A stretch of 53,718 nt of DNA from an uncultured Collinsella sp. (GCA_902489965.1 CABUCA010000004.1:1-53718); one strand, 5' to 3'; numbered from the stretch's first letter, positions 43,101 to 50,997 are shown. Program-made: numbers and translations. Notes: a model not told the origin generated them from the letters alone.

Positions 43101-43500
43101 CGCAGCTCACAACGCCGCCGAGCGTGCCGCCGCTGCCAAGGCGGAACTCGACGCCGCTGCCGCCGCAACCGATGCCGTGGCGCCGACCTACTGGGAGGCG
43201 CTCGGTGACTACAACGCCGCCAAGGCCGAGCTTGACGCTGCTATCGCCGAGCTCAACGCCGAGATTGCCCGCCAAGACGCCGCCGATCGCGGTGCCGGTG
43301 CTCAGTCCCAGCCCGCAACGCAGGTAGCGTATCAGGCTAAGCAAATGACGGCGACGACCGAGGTCGCGTCGACGCAAGCTGCGATGCCTGCTACGGGCGA
43401 CGCGTCCGGCCTGCTGGGTGAGACCTTCGTGATTGGCGGCACGGTCCTGGTAGCCGCCGGCGTATTCCTCTCCGACAAGCGCCGCCAACCGATCCGTTAG
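40150..43500 (+). CDS. Sortase-anchored Ala-rich surface protein with central CAP domain
   Basis: The 1116-residue protein has a signal sequence (about 1-50: basic start, MATVAAATIAMTGGSLLSPLTAVAQG). Next is a very Ala-rich heptad-like region (about 85-440) predicted to form long helical coiled coils. A CAP/SCP domain follows (about 447-650, with WLKACNKYRASVGLGEL, GENVAWNYGSDP, VGHYMNVIDPDYTVTGMGVC), then a second Ala-rich helical region (about 680-1050). The end is a sorting signal: MPATG (1079-1083), hydrophobic stretch GGTVLVAAGVFL and basic tail DKRRQPIR. Sortases would link it to peptidoglycan. CAP domains bind or process ligands outside the cell. The repetitive A-A-Q/K/D codons are prone to recombination and misassembly. 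GGAAGG precedes ATG 40150. Confidence 0.9.
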   Translation: MSKNVNKNINGGAAGKAKAAGRMATVAAATIAMTGGSLLSPLTAVAQGANGADATAKPAAVLSPLTSAAAASAGAGTVSAVQKVANLQAAVDAARAKAAAAKADLDAAAAPYDAAAANQQQAQSAYDAARGTSDAAASAASAELEQQMGAAQDKADADVKALEDAQAALDAAKRDLTDKGEALTAAQKTADDAQAALKSAQAAAADATPEAVAAAQAAAEQAASELEQAKQQAADAQVRLSNAQAGVDAAAAKQQDAQGKLSAAQQAKDAADKDVNAAQASYDAAKADLDRAEQGAAGPEYEAAKAKVDAAAAALDAAKSVQAQREGELAAASQEVTTAEGEVQAAQQALAVQQQAAADAQSKLDAATAAATAADAAVDQAKAEHANALAALADAQAKLSAAKDEKNAADKALDQAKAQKQQADQAVAQAQAKLDAAQATANASAENYRQGAIAFFKSVGADDAADLILNCKYASLTKVGEEVDATSLTNMKQAIVWLKACNKYRASVGLGELKVTYAMMATAIADANFSDTKTAHAMQFNVGENVAWNYGSDPFIQWVDQEKAVFDRAAATLGATGLTGKAAFDFYEQHGDEIDRYVAAHGGSVHTVGHYMNVIDPDYTVTGMGVCTRGTMNRWLTQAQTFSMSGGWYTNAANPMTVAEYEAALNAWCDSLANPGQGVDAARQELSAAQGAAAQAGGKVSAASQAAAARQAQVDAAAADVDAAAAGASDAQAAVGEKQAAAEAAARAVADARADVDAASAAVTAAQSVVTAKSDELDVAKGKAAAARRALDAARAGVGDKESALAAAQDELAAYSADVAAAQRAFDAASAVLEGARAVQADAQAAVNAAQGAAGQADADVAAAQAELVAAQAAASGAGTAVTAAQAASVAAAARAAQLHDAAAALAQATEDKAAADAAVEAAASAKTDAESGVTAADDAVTDATADRDASAAAVARLRRINLADAIANGHADDADEALNAKIAAAHNAAERAAAAKAELDAAAAATDAVAPTYWEALGDYNAAKAELDAAIAELNAEIARQDAADRGAGAQSQPATQVAYQAKQMTATTEVASTQAAMPATGDASGLLGETFVIGGTVLVAAGVFLSDKRRQPIR

Positions 43501-43524
43501 GGACGGAGGAAACGGATCACTTTC

Positions 43525-43570
43525 AGCGCGCGTCGCAGGGGACATACCCCGCGGCGCGCGCCGGTTTTAA
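43525..43570 (+). terminator. Terminator after the surface protein gene
   Basis: A long GC-rich stem with a bulge, GCGCG-CGC-GGGG pairing with CCCC-GCG-CGCGC around ACATA, is followed by TTTTAATC. It starts 25 bases after the stop. Confidence 0.75.
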
Positions 43571-43597
43571 TCTTCAAGATTGCTTAAGGGGGAACAT

Positions 43598-43849
43598 ATG
43601 CAAATTAGAGGAGAAGCTGCGATTGCCTGCGGGTTCATGGCGGGCTTGGCAACAGGCCTGCTGTTCGACGGATGTTTCGATAGCTACATTAATCGCTTCC
43701 GCGATTCGGGTTTTTCGAGCGGAAAATCCAATGAACAAGTTTCGGAGCGCCAAAAGATGGTGATGTCTGGCGAGTCCTGTGGCATGGACGTCTCAACGGT
43801 CAATGTGATCGTCACCAAAAGTGGCAAGCGTTATCACAGCGCCGCGTGA
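43598..43849 (+). CDS. Small membrane-associated protein, 83 aa
   Basis: It starts MQIRGEAAIACGFMAGLATGLLFDG, with a single short hydrophobic helix at about 7-28 that would place it in the membrane, followed by a polar part ending STVNVIVTKSGKRYHSAA. The KSGKRYHSAA end resembles short motifs near the ends of secreted actinobacterial proteins but supports no function. AAGGGGGA lies 5 bases before ATG 43598. It follows the terminator of the surface protein gene. No family is recognised. Confidence 0.55.
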   Translation: MQIRGEAAIACGFMAGLATGLLFDGCFDSYINRFRDSGFSSGKSNEQVSERQKMVMSGESCGMDVSTVNVIVTKSGKRYHSAA

Positions 43850-43950
43850 TGCAAGGGCCTTCCGCGAGCCGCCATCAAAACAAGTGTGTCACTGGCATCC
43901 GCACTCAAACGAGGCAAAACGCCCTGCCCAGTATGCTGTTTGCCAACGGC

Positions 43951-44613
43951 TTAGACGATTCCAGAGATACGCGCCGCAACGCCATGAGTCTCTGCAAACG
44001 TACGGACTTGCGCTTTCTCCTTTTTGGAAAGTGAGCCGAGCACCTTTGTCAGCTTTTCCTCGTCCAACAGCGGAAGCAGGTTTTCCACGGCATGGGCATC
44101 TTTTTCGGCCTTTTTGCCTCGTTCGCCGTTGATTATCATCTTGTGAATTACATAGGCCTCAGGGGTTGGAACAGTCACGATGTGGTTGAAACAGCGAACT
44201 TCGATGGTATTTTTCAAAATGACGTCCATATGCCATAGCGCCTGGGCCGTCACGCCGATGTTTGTCTTGAGTGCAGGTTCTTTTCCGGCGCCCATTTTCC
44301 CAATGAGAAACTCAACTTCAAGACCGGTGATATCTAGTAACTTTGTTGTTCCGCTCATGCGGTCGGATTCGACAAAGAAGCCTCGTTCTTTTGCGAGGAC
44401 GGTCAAGCGTGCCGCCGGGCTGGGTCGCCGTAGGTTTCGGACAAGGAAGTCAACATCCATTGTTTTGATATTTGGGCAAAAGCCCGGCAACACCTCGGCT
44501 TCTCTATAGGCAAATTCCGCCCAGGACCCGATGAGAATGACATGATCCATGCACCCCGCTTCCTCGACCAGGTCAAGCACTTTTAAGAAAGCTTGCTGCT
44601 GCTCAGTCAACAT
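43951..44613 (-). CDS. Nucleotidyltransferase, probable toxin of a gene pair
   Basis: The 220-residue protein carries a DNA polymerase beta-type core: LIGSWAEFAYRE (GS motif near residue 30) and IKTMDVDFLVRN (DxD metal ligands near 50), with GLEVEFLIG as the third acidic strand and TPEAYVIHKMI as the helix with a conserved Lys. This is the layout of AbiEii- and MNT-like nucleotidyltransferases of toxin-antitoxin systems, but it is not close in sequence to the AbiEii at 13263. ATG 44613 with GGGAAGGGTG upstream is chosen; it overlaps the end of the preceding gene by 11 bases. The operon starts at an inverted-repeat operator, a common sign of autoregulated toxin-antitoxin pairs. Confidence 0.75.
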   Translation of the reverse strand: MLTEQQQAFLKVLDLVEEAGCMDHVILIGSWAEFAYREAEVLPGFCPNIKTMDVDFLVRNLRRPSPAARLTVLAKERGFFVESDRMSGTTKLLDITGLEVEFLIGKMGAGKEPALKTNIGVTAQALWHMDVILKNTIEVRCFNHIVTVPTPEAYVIHKMIINGERGKKAEKDAHAVENLLPLLDEEKLTKVLGSLSKKEKAQVRTFAETHGVAARISGIV

Positions 44614-44914
44614 CTGGCACCCTTCCCAACGCTCGTATGATTTGCTTTTGAGATCGCTTCTGCTCTCTAATGGCAGCCGCGAGAGCTTTTCGGCGTTCGA
44701 TTTTGGCTCGCAGTTCGTCAACGTCTGCAGCAGGGACATAGTCGCTTTTGACCTTGTCGCCGACTCGATAGTTGAGGTAGCAGTATTCGTGACCTTTTAT
44801 GTTTCGCATGCGGATGCTGCCCTTTGGAAGGAGGCCGATCTCCTGCTCCATGAGCCCCAAGAGGCGGTTCGAGCGTGCGTACTCCTCTTCCAGGACATCT
44901 TCTAAGACGGACAC
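44603..44914 (-). CDS. Small coiled-coil partner of the nucleotidyltransferase, possible antitoxin
   Basis: The 103-residue product starts VSVLEDVLEEEYARSNRLLG (GTG at 44914) with AGGGAGG seven bases upstream. It has a short central strand region (GSIRMRNIKGHEYCYLNYR) and a basic helical C-terminus (LRAKIERRKALAAAIREQKRS). Similar short proteins accompany nucleotidyltransferase genes in Coriobacteria and Firmicutes, but I cannot name the family. The longer open frame back to 45043 runs through the operator and promoter and is discarded. Its position ahead of, and overlapping with, the nucleotidyltransferase gene makes an antitoxin or adaptor role reasonable; this is inference. Confidence 0.65.
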   Translation of the reverse strand: MSVLEDVLEEEYARSNRLLGLMEQEIGLLPKGSIRMRNIKGHEYCYLNYRVGDKVKSDYVPAADVDELRAKIERRKALAAAIREQKRSQKQIIRALGRVPDVD

Positions 44915-44933
44915 AGAGCCTCCCTTCCGAGTG

Positions 44934-44975
44934 GTTACCCTACATTCTATCAAATTAGGGAATATGTAGGGTAAC
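44934..44975 (-). promoter_or_regulatory. Inverted-repeat operator/promoter of the nucleotidyltransferase pair
   Basis: GTTACCCTACAT (44934-44945) and ATGTAGGGTAAC (44964-44975) form a perfect 12-bp inverted repeat with an 18-base AT-rich spacer. On the minus strand the spacer ends with TAGAAT, a good -10, 20-30 bases before the GTG start, so a repressor bound here would block RNA polymerase. Confidence 0.7.
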
Positions 44976-45073
44976 TCAATCGTGTCCGCACGACATGTGA
45001 CACTTAACATGCCGTCCGACTCTGCTGCGGCGGCATGTATCAAGGCAACAACCCTCTAAGGAGTTCGATAGTA

Positions 45074-45313
45074 ATGAGTGACAACGCAAAGCATCTCGTA
45101 AAGAAGGGCGTTAAGGACGCGGGCCCGTGTCTTGCGCTGTGCCTGGCTGGCGCGGCGGTTGGGCTGGTGGCAGTCCTGGGACCGTTCGATGTGCTTCGAA
45201 GCACAAGCTCACTGCACGTTTGCATTGCTCTCGCCGGCGCCATGGCGACCGGCGGCGTGCTCGATCTGATCTTTTGGGTATTTGACCCGTTTGGATGGAA
45301 GGACGAGGGGTAA
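45074..45313 (+). CDS. Small two-helix membrane protein, 79 aa
   Basis: It starts MSDNAKHLVKKGVKDAGP and has two hydrophobic helices (about 18-40, LALCLAGAAVGLVAVLGPF, and 48-70, VCIALAGAMATGGVLDLIFW) joined by a short loop, with a charged C-terminus (DPFGWKDEG). AAGGAG lies ten bases before ATG 45074. Nothing ties it to a function; it follows the operator region divergently. Confidence 0.6.
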   Translation: MSDNAKHLVKKGVKDAGPCLALCLAGAAVGLVAVLGPFDVLRSTSSLHVCIALAGAMATGGVLDLIFWVFDPFGWKDEG

Positions 45314-45398
45314 AGCCCTAAGGGGCGGAATGCCTGGAGTTGATATTGATTCCCAGCATCGGATTGGTCTGGGCCGCGCGATGCGGAGGTGTTGCTGA

Positions 45399-46154
45399 AT
45401 GTCCATTTTCGTTACCGGAGACGTTCACGGTATTGCCGAGTACGGGGCGAGCCGCTTCTCGTCGCGCAGTTGGCCACTGGGTCGAACGCTGACGCGCGAC
45501 GACGTAGTGATCGTGGCCGGCGACTTCGGCTTTATATGGGGCGGCTCGAACACCGACAAATACTGGCTCGACTGGTTTGAGTCCAAGCCTTGGACCACGT
45601 GTTTTGTCGATGGTAATCACGAAAACCATCGTGCACTGGCGGAGCTGCCAGTACGGGAGTGGAACGGCGGCCTCGTCCATGAGGCACGCCCGCACGTACT
45701 ACACCTGATGCGCGGCGAGGTGTTCAACATTGCGGGAACCACGGTCCTTGCCATGGGCGGCGCCGCGAGCCATGACAAGCAATGGCGCCAGGAGGGAAAG
45801 ACCTGGTGGCCCGAGGAAATGCCGAGCGAGGGCGAGATGGAACATTGCCGCGCCTCGCTCGACCGCATGGGCTGGAAGGTCGACTATGTGGTGACCCATG
45901 AGGCGCCGGTCGATTTGGCGGACGAGCTGTGTATGGAGTGCAACCGTGAGTTCTACGACGACGCGCTGCAGAATTTTTTGGGCGAGCTCGACGGGCGGCT
46001 TGACTACCGCACCTGGTTCTTTGGCCACTACCATGACGATGAATGGCGCGATGACAAGCATCGTCTTATCTACCAGGATATTGTTCCGATCGAAGCGCGG
46101 CGCGCCGATGGGTTGAGTGAGCCGGCGAGCGACTATTCTAAGCAGGAGCGTTAG
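45399..46154 (+). CDS. Calcineurin-like metallophosphoesterase 1 of a tandem set
   Basis: The 251-residue protein has the metallophosphoesterase metal motifs GDVHG (7-11), VAGDFGFIWGG (about 39-49), VDGNHENH (about 70-77), THEAP (about 165) and GHYHDD (about 205). It resembles YfcE/PP2A-type phosphoesterases of Firmicutes and Coriobacteria; the substrate is unknown. Its closest relative in the window is the third gene of the set (both share VDGNHE, RGEVFNI/RGEVFEL and MGWKVDYV), pointing to local duplication. GGAGG precedes ATG 45399. It is the first gene of a three-gene operon. Confidence 0.85.
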   Translation: MSIFVTGDVHGIAEYGASRFSSRSWPLGRTLTRDDVVIVAGDFGFIWGGSNTDKYWLDWFESKPWTTCFVDGNHENHRALAELPVREWNGGLVHEARPHVLHLMRGEVFNIAGTTVLAMGGAASHDKQWRQEGKTWWPEEMPSEGEMEHCRASLDRMGWKVDYVVTHEAPVDLADELCMECNREFYDDALQNFLGELDGRLDYRTWFFGHYHDDEWRDDKHRLIYQDIVPIEARRADGLSEPASDYSKQER

Positions 46155-46163
46155 GAGTTCCCC

Positions 46164-46802
46164 ATGATTTGGTTTACCAGCGACACCCACTTCGGGCATG
46201 AGAACATGCTGCGATTTAGCGGCAGGCCGTGGTCGACCGTTGCGCAGATGAACGATGCTATTGTCGCCAGCATCAATAGCAAAGTTGGCGAGGACGATGA
46301 GCTCTACATCCTGGGCGACTTTAGCTTTAAGATGACGGTCCAGGATGCCTACGAGCTGCGCAAAAGGATTGCCTGCAAGCGCGTTCACCTGCTGCCCGGC
46401 AACCATGACAAGGACTGGTCACAGCCCGCGGTAGCGGGTGCTTTTATCGTTGAGCCGCCCATCTGCGTGCTCAAGATCGACCGGCAGAAAATCGTGCTGA
46501 GCCACTATCCCATGGTTGACTGGCAGGGCATGTCGCATGGCGGCTGGCATCTGCATGGGCACATTCACAGCTGCGGTAGCGCCTACAACGAGTTCAACCG
46601 CAAGCAGGGGCTGCTGCGCTACGACGTGGGCGTGGATGCCAACGATTATTCGCCGGTGAGCCTGGACGAGCTCAAGTCGTGGTTTGCGCAGGTAGACGAG
46701 CCGGTGTGTTGCGTTAAGTGGCCGTGGTGGGTCAATGTTACGGGCGACGAGCAGATTGAGCACGAGCTCGAGGCATACAAGAGGGAGGCGGTAATCCGAT
46801 GA
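46164..46802 (+). CDS. Calcineurin-like metallophosphoesterase 2 of a tandem set
   Basis: The 212-residue protein begins MIWFTSDTHFGHENM, the SDTHFGH start typical of a separate group of phosphoesterases, followed by LGDFSF (about 50), LLPGNHDKDW (about 75), LSHYPM (about 112) and HLHGHIH (about 128). All metal ligands are present. It is not close to its two neighbours beyond the fold. It starts 9 bases after the previous stop with AGGAG, and its stop overlaps the next start (ATGA). Confidence 0.85.
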   Translation: MIWFTSDTHFGHENMLRFSGRPWSTVAQMNDAIVASINSKVGEDDELYILGDFSFKMTVQDAYELRKRIACKRVHLLPGNHDKDWSQPAVAGAFIVEPPICVLKIDRQKIVLSHYPMVDWQGMSHGGWHLHGHIHSCGSAYNEFNRKQGLLRYDVGVDANDYSPVSLDELKSWFAQVDEPVCCVKWPWWVNVTGDEQIEHELEAYKREAVIR

Positions 46803-47524
46803 CGGTCTATGTGACAGGCGACATCCACGGTGGGCTCGACATGCAAAAACTCCGCGACTGGGAGCTCGGGGATAGCCTGACGAGTGACGACTATCTCATC
46901 GTCGCCGGCGACTTTGGCTTTCCCTGGGATTTCTCTGCCGAGGAGTGCGCCGATATTGCTTGGCTGGAATCGCGTCCCTATACCGTATTGTTCGTCGACG
47001 GCAACCACGAGCGCTTCGACCACTGGACGGAGCGCCCCATGGAGTTGTGGCACGGTGGGCTGACGCAGCGTCTGTCGGATACCTCGCCCATACGGCGTCT
47101 GACGCGCGGCGAGGTTTTTGAGCTCGACGGCTCAACGGTCTTTACCATGGGCGGCGCCACGAGCGTGGACAAGGAATACCGCATTCCCTATTCCAGCTGG
47201 TGGCCGAAGGAGCTGCCGGACGAGCGCAACTTTGAGGAGGTGCGGGCAAAGCTCGACAGCATGGGCTGGAAGGTCGACTACGTGATCACCCACACCTGCT
47301 CCACGCGCATGCTTTCGCCCACGCTTTATCCGGCGCCCGGCTGGAATTGCCCCGCCGTTGATCGGCTTACGGCGTTTTTCGATGAGCTGGAAAATCGCTT
47401 GGACTACAAGCGCTGGTACTACGGGCATTTTCATCGGGATGCCAACCCGTCCGAGCGCCATACCGTGCTCTACGACTGCATCGTTCGCCTGGGCGACGAA
47501 CTCCAGCCCTGGGATGTTGCGTAG
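46799..47524 (+). CDS. Calcineurin-like metallophosphoesterase 3 of a tandem set
   Basis: The 241-residue protein shows GDIHGG (6-11), VAGDFGFPWD (about 36-45), FVDGNHERFD (about 62-71), MGGATSVDKEYR, ITHTCS (about 162) and GHFHRD (about 204). It is a paralogue of the first gene of the set. It starts by ATGA overlap with the second gene, so the three are co-translated. Two further members of the same fold occur in the window, at 427-976 (broken) and 10490. The substrate is unknown. Confidence 0.85.
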   Translation: MTVYVTGDIHGGLDMQKLRDWELGDSLTSDDYLIVAGDFGFPWDFSAEECADIAWLESRPYTVLFVDGNHERFDHWTERPMELWHGGLTQRLSDTSPIRRLTRGEVFELDGSTVFTMGGATSVDKEYRIPYSSWWPKELPDERNFEEVRAKLDSMGWKVDYVITHTCSTRMLSPTLYPAPGWNCPAVDRLTAFFDELENRLDYKRWYYGHFHRDANPSERHTVLYDCIVRLGDELQPWDVA

Positions 47525-47539
47525 GGGTGGGGTGCCTGA

Positions 47540-48544
47540 TTACTCAGCCGTTACGGTGATGTTCTCCCTGTGCTTGCGGATAACATCCCAGCTAAAATGC
47601 TCGACCAGCTGCTCGGCAGAGCGCGGCGTGGTGCCCGGCGCGATGCCCGTTTGCCCGGCGAGCCAGCCCAGCAGCGCTTCGGGCGTGCCAAAGCGGGCGC
47701 GGAGTTCGCCCAGGTCCAGATCGCGGTCTCGTTTGGAAAGGCGGCGGCCGTCCGGTGCCATGAGCAGCGGAATATGTGCGTAGTGCGGCGTGGGCAGTCC
47801 CAACAGGTGCTGCAGATAGATCTGACGCGGCGTGGACCCCAGCAGGTCGCATCCGCGCACGACCTCGGTGACGCCCATGGCAGCGTCGTCGGCCACCACG
47901 GCTAGCTGATAGGCAAACACGCCGTCGCTGCGGCGCACCAAAAAGTCGCCGCACTCGGTGGCGAGTGCTTCGCATTGGGCGCCGTACGTGCGATCCACAA
48001 ATTCGATCACGTCGTCTGCGAGGTCGTCGACGGTGGGCACGCGCAGACGTGTGGCCGGCGCGCGCAGGGCGCTGCGGCGGGCCACCTCCTCGGCCGAAAG
48101 ACTTCGGCAGGCGCCACGGTAGATGGGCGTGCCGTCGCTCGCGTGCGGTGCACTCGCGGCGTGGAGCTCGGCGCGTGTGCAAAAGCAGGGATAGGTGAGG
48201 CCGGCGTCTTTCAGCCGGCGCAAGGCGCTCTCGTACAGGTCTAGGCGGTCGTGCTGGTAGTAGGGGCCTTCGTCCCACTCCAGCCCCAGCCAGGCCAGGT
48301 CGTCAATCAATTGGGCGGCAAGTTCGGGGCGCTTGCAGCGATCGTCCAGGTCCTCAATGCGTAACACGATACTGCCGCCCTGGCCGCGGGCCGAAAGCCA
48401 CGCGCATAGGCAGCTGAACACGTTGCCCAGGTGCATGCGGCCCGAGGGCGACGGGGCAAAGCGCCCCACGACGGGGGTGGGGGCGGCCGGCGTCGTTGGC
48501 GCGTCGGCGGCGGGTGTTGCTATGTTACGTGCGTTGATGTCCAT
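47540..48544 (-). CDS. gluQ: Glutamyl-Q tRNA(Asp) synthetase
   Basis: GluQRS glutamylates the queuosine base of tRNA-Asp; it is a shortened glutamyl-tRNA synthetase lacking the anticodon-binding domain. The 334-residue product has the class I catalytic motifs FAPSPSGRMHLGN (HIGH-type, residues 38-41) and RRLSKRDRD (KMSKS-type), and the zinc site CFC (about 122-124) with YRGAC, which is diagnostic of GluQRS. LRIEDLDDRCKRPE and GCDLLGSTPRQIYLQ are also family segments. Residues 1-24 are a low-complexity Ala/Pro/Thr extension. The frame is open further upstream, but ATG 48544 is used because the part before it does not resemble the family. Confidence 0.93.
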   Translation of the reverse strand: MDINARNIATPAADAPTTPAAPTPVVGRFAPSPSGRMHLGNVFSCLCAWLSARGQGGSIVLRIEDLDDRCKRPELAAQLIDDLAWLGLEWDEGPYYQHDRLDLYESALRRLKDAGLTYPCFCTRAELHAASAPHASDGTPIYRGACRSLSAEEVARRSALRAPATRLRVPTVDDLADDVIEFVDRTYGAQCEALATECGDFLVRRSDGVFAYQLAVVADDAAMGVTEVVRGCDLLGSTPRQIYLQHLLGLPTPHYAHIPLLMAPDGRRLSKRDRDLDLGELRARFGTPEALLGWLAGQTGIAPGTTPRSAEQLVEHFSWDVIRKHRENITVTAE

Positions 48545-49053
48545 GTGGACGAGTATAGCGCGGGGCGCGGTGGGGGAGACGCTGCCGTGGCCTGCAAGTT
48601 GCTGAGGCCGCGCGTTGCGCGTGCCGGACCACCGGCTCGGCGCCTTAATCGTCGTCAATCAATCTAGCCCTCAAACGACAGAAACCCCGGCAGCTCTTCG
48701 CAACTGCCGGGGTTTCCGCGGAAAAGGGGGACATGATCCTCGAGCGGACGGCAAAGGGGCAAACCGTTTTCGCTCAACTGCTTTATGCCCCTCGCTCGCC
48801 GGCTTAATCGGCTCACGCCGCGCCCACACAAAGCCGCTACACCTGTGATGGAGCTATGAAGTGGTATCTATTGCCGGAGCGGGCTATGCCAAGGAGTGTC
48901 CCAGATTGCCGGCAGATAAGGAACGTCCCCAGGTGCCGGCCGCGGGTGTGACTTTCGTCCCGTTTTGACGCTCCGCTGACCTAGATGTTCGTCACATGAA
49001 CCCGCAAACGTGGGACAATGACGCTACTGGTACCACAGACAAAGGATGTGCCT
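48545..49053. other. Intergenic region with hairpin and small repeats
   Basis: The 509-base gap separates divergent genes. GAAACCCCGGCAG (48681-48693) and CTGCCGGGGTTTC (48704-48716) form a perfect 13-bp stem without a T run. Short related blocks follow (GTGTCCC-AGATTGCCGG and GAACGTCCCCAG-GTGCCGG, about 48894-48942) of the kind often scattered in coriobacterial intergenic DNA. A 31-codon frame at 48856-48951 looks like chance. The last 60 bases contain GACAAT (49014-49019), a possible -10 for the following gene. Confidence 0.5.
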
Positions 49054-50997
49054 ATGAACGCCCCCGTTGCCCAGCCCTGTCGGCAGCGCCGCCTGTTTGC
49101 GCGGTTCGCTTCCATTTGCGCGCTCGTCGCGTGCGCGCTGCTGCTGTTGCCCGCCGTTGCACGTGCCGACGGGTATTCCATGACCCAAACCTACATCAGT
49201 GCCACGGTCGAGGCCGATGGATCGCTGACCGTTGTCGAGGGGCGCCAGTTTGATTTCGATGACGACATCAACGGCGTGTTTTGGGAGATCAATACGGGTA
49301 CCAACCAGCAGGGCGGCGCGGTGGGCGTCGATGTGCTGAGTGTCGAGGAAGAGGACACCGCGTTTAACAAAGTCGATAGCGCGAACAAGGGCGACTCTGG
49401 CGTCTACACGGTCGAGCAGACCGGTGACGGCGTAAGGATTAAGGTGTTCAGCCCCCACGAGAGCGGTGACAGCGCGATCTATTACGTGAGCTACACCATG
49501 ACCGGTGCGGTTATGAACTGGTCCGATACCGCCGAGCTCTACTGGAAGTTTGTGGGTGACGGCTGGTCTGCGGATTCCGACGATGTCGAGATGGAAGTGC
49601 GCTTCGCAAATGCCGCTGCCGGGACGGCGGCCGTCAAGGGCGATAACTTCCGCGCATGGGGCCACGGCCCGCTGACGGGCGATGTATCGCTCGATGCGGA
49701 CGAACCCATGGTCACCTATACCATTCCCTGCGTGCATCAGGGCGAATTCGCCGAGGCACGCATCGCCTTCCCTAGCGACTGGGTGCCGCAGCTTGCCGCT
49801 TCGGGCGAAGAGCGCATGTCGACAATCCTGAGCGAGGAGAAAGAGTGGGCCGACGAGGCCAACGCCCGTCGTGAGCACGCGCGCATGATTGCAAATGCAC
49901 TTGCCGCGGTAAGTGTTGTCGCGGCGGTGGCCTTCACCGGCGTAATCGTGGCGCTCAAGCTGCGCCGTCGCAAGCCAAAGCCGCTGTTCCAAGATGAATA
50001 CTTCCGTGACGTGCCCTCGGCCGACCATCCCGCCGTGCTCTCGGCCCTTATGAGCTGGAACGATGTGCCCGATCAGGCATATATCGCCACGCTTATGAGG
50101 CTTACCGACGATCGTGTGATCAAGCTTGAGGAAGCGATCGAGACCAAGAAGGGCCTGCTGGGGCGCGAGAAAGAGGAACAGACCTACCGCCTCACAGTGA
50201 CCGACGAAGGCTGGAAGTCCACCAAGAAGGACAGCGTCGATCGCGCGGTGCTCAAGGTCTTCTTCGCCGGCGTTAAGCCTGACGAGAACTGCATCCGTTC
50301 GCGCACGTTTAGCGAGCTGGAGGATTACGTCAGCGATCACGCCGAATCTGCTGGCGATAAGCTCGAGGACTATCAGAATACCGTTAAGGGAGAGCTGGTC
50401 GATCGCGAGTACGTGGCTTCGGACGGCATTGTCGCAATGGTGTTTGGCCTGGTCCTGGGCATTTTAATCGCCTTTATTCCCATCGGATCCATTTTCTTTA
50501 CCGATGCTGCGCAGGCAAACGTTATCGCCGCGGTTATCTCGGTGCCCATCGTACTTGTAGGCATTGGCGTAAGTCTCACCTTCCGTCGCTATACGCCGGA
50601 GGGTGCCGAGGTTGCGGCGCGCTGCAAGGCGCTCAAGCATTGGCTCGAGGACTTTACGCGCCTTAAGGAGGCCGTCCCGGGCGATCTGATTCTGTGGAAC
50701 AAACTGCTGGTGATGGGCGTGGCGCTGGGCGTTTCCAAGGAAGTGCTGCGCCAGCTTGCCGAGGCTGTACCTGCCGATCTGCGCGACAGCGACGACTTCT
50801 ACGACAACTATCCCTGCTACTGGTGGTACTACCATCATTACGGCAACGAGTCGCCGCTCGATTCGTTTGATGACGTGTATCACGAGACCATCCGCGAGCT
50901 GGCTTCGAGTTCCGATAGCTCGAGCGGCGGCAGCGGCGGCGGCTTTTCCGGTGGCGGCGGTGGCGGCGTCGGCGGAGGCGGCGGCGGAACGTTCTAG
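49054..50997 (+). CDS. DUF2207-family secreted/membrane protein
   Basis: The 647-residue protein has a signal peptide (about 1-38, SICALVACALLLLPAVARADG), then an extracytoplasmic beta-rich domain (about 40-265) with YTVEQTGDGVRIKVF and YYVSYTMTGAV, which is the DUF2207 N-domain. A transmembrane helix (about 280-302) is followed by basic KLRRRKPKP, a cytoplasmic domain (to about 455), two more helices (about 458-480 and 490-512), and a Ser/Gly tail ending in repeated GGG. This is the usual layout of DUF2207 proteins; their function is unknown. ATG 49054 has AAAGGA seven bases upstream. It appears monocistronic, ending at a strong terminator. Confidence 0.88.
   Translation: MNAPVAQPCRQRRLFARFASICALVACALLLLPAVARADGYSMTQTYISATVEADGSLTVVEGRQFDFDDDINGVFWEINTGTNQQGGAVGVDVLSVEEEDTAFNKVDSANKGDSGVYTVEQTGDGVRIKVFSPHESGDSAIYYVSYTMTGAVMNWSDTAELYWKFVGDGWSADSDDVEMEVRFANAAAGTAAVKGDNFRAWGHGPLTGDVSLDADEPMVTYTIPCVHQGEFAEARIAFPSDWVPQLAASGEERMSTILSEEKEWADEANARREHARMIANALAAVSVVAAVAFTGVIVALKLRRRKPKPLFQDEYFRDVPSADHPAVLSALMSWNDVPDQAYIATLMRLTDDRVIKLEEAIETKKGLLGREKEEQTYRLTVTDEGWKSTKKDSVDRAVLKVFFAGVKPDENCIRSRTFSELEDYVSDHAESAGDKLEDYQNTVKGELVDREYVASDGIVAMVFGLVLGILIAFIPIGSIFFTDAAQANVIAAVISVPIVLVGIGVSLTFRRYTPEGAEVAARCKALKHWLEDFTRLKEAVPGDLILWNKLLVMGVALGVSKEVLRQLAEAVPADLRDSDDFYDNYPCYWWYYHHYGNESPLDSFDDVYHETIRELASSSDSSSGGSGGGFSGGGGGGVGGGGGGTF

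Noticed and set aside
44915..45043. N-terminal extension of the small partner of the nucleotidyltransferase
   Set aside because: It would run through the inverted-repeat operator and the -10; GTG 44914 has the good ribosome site.
48856..48951. 31-codon ORF in the gluQ-DUF2207 gap
   Set aside because: Rich in Arg and Pro, overlaps small intergenic repeats, and shows no protein-like pattern.
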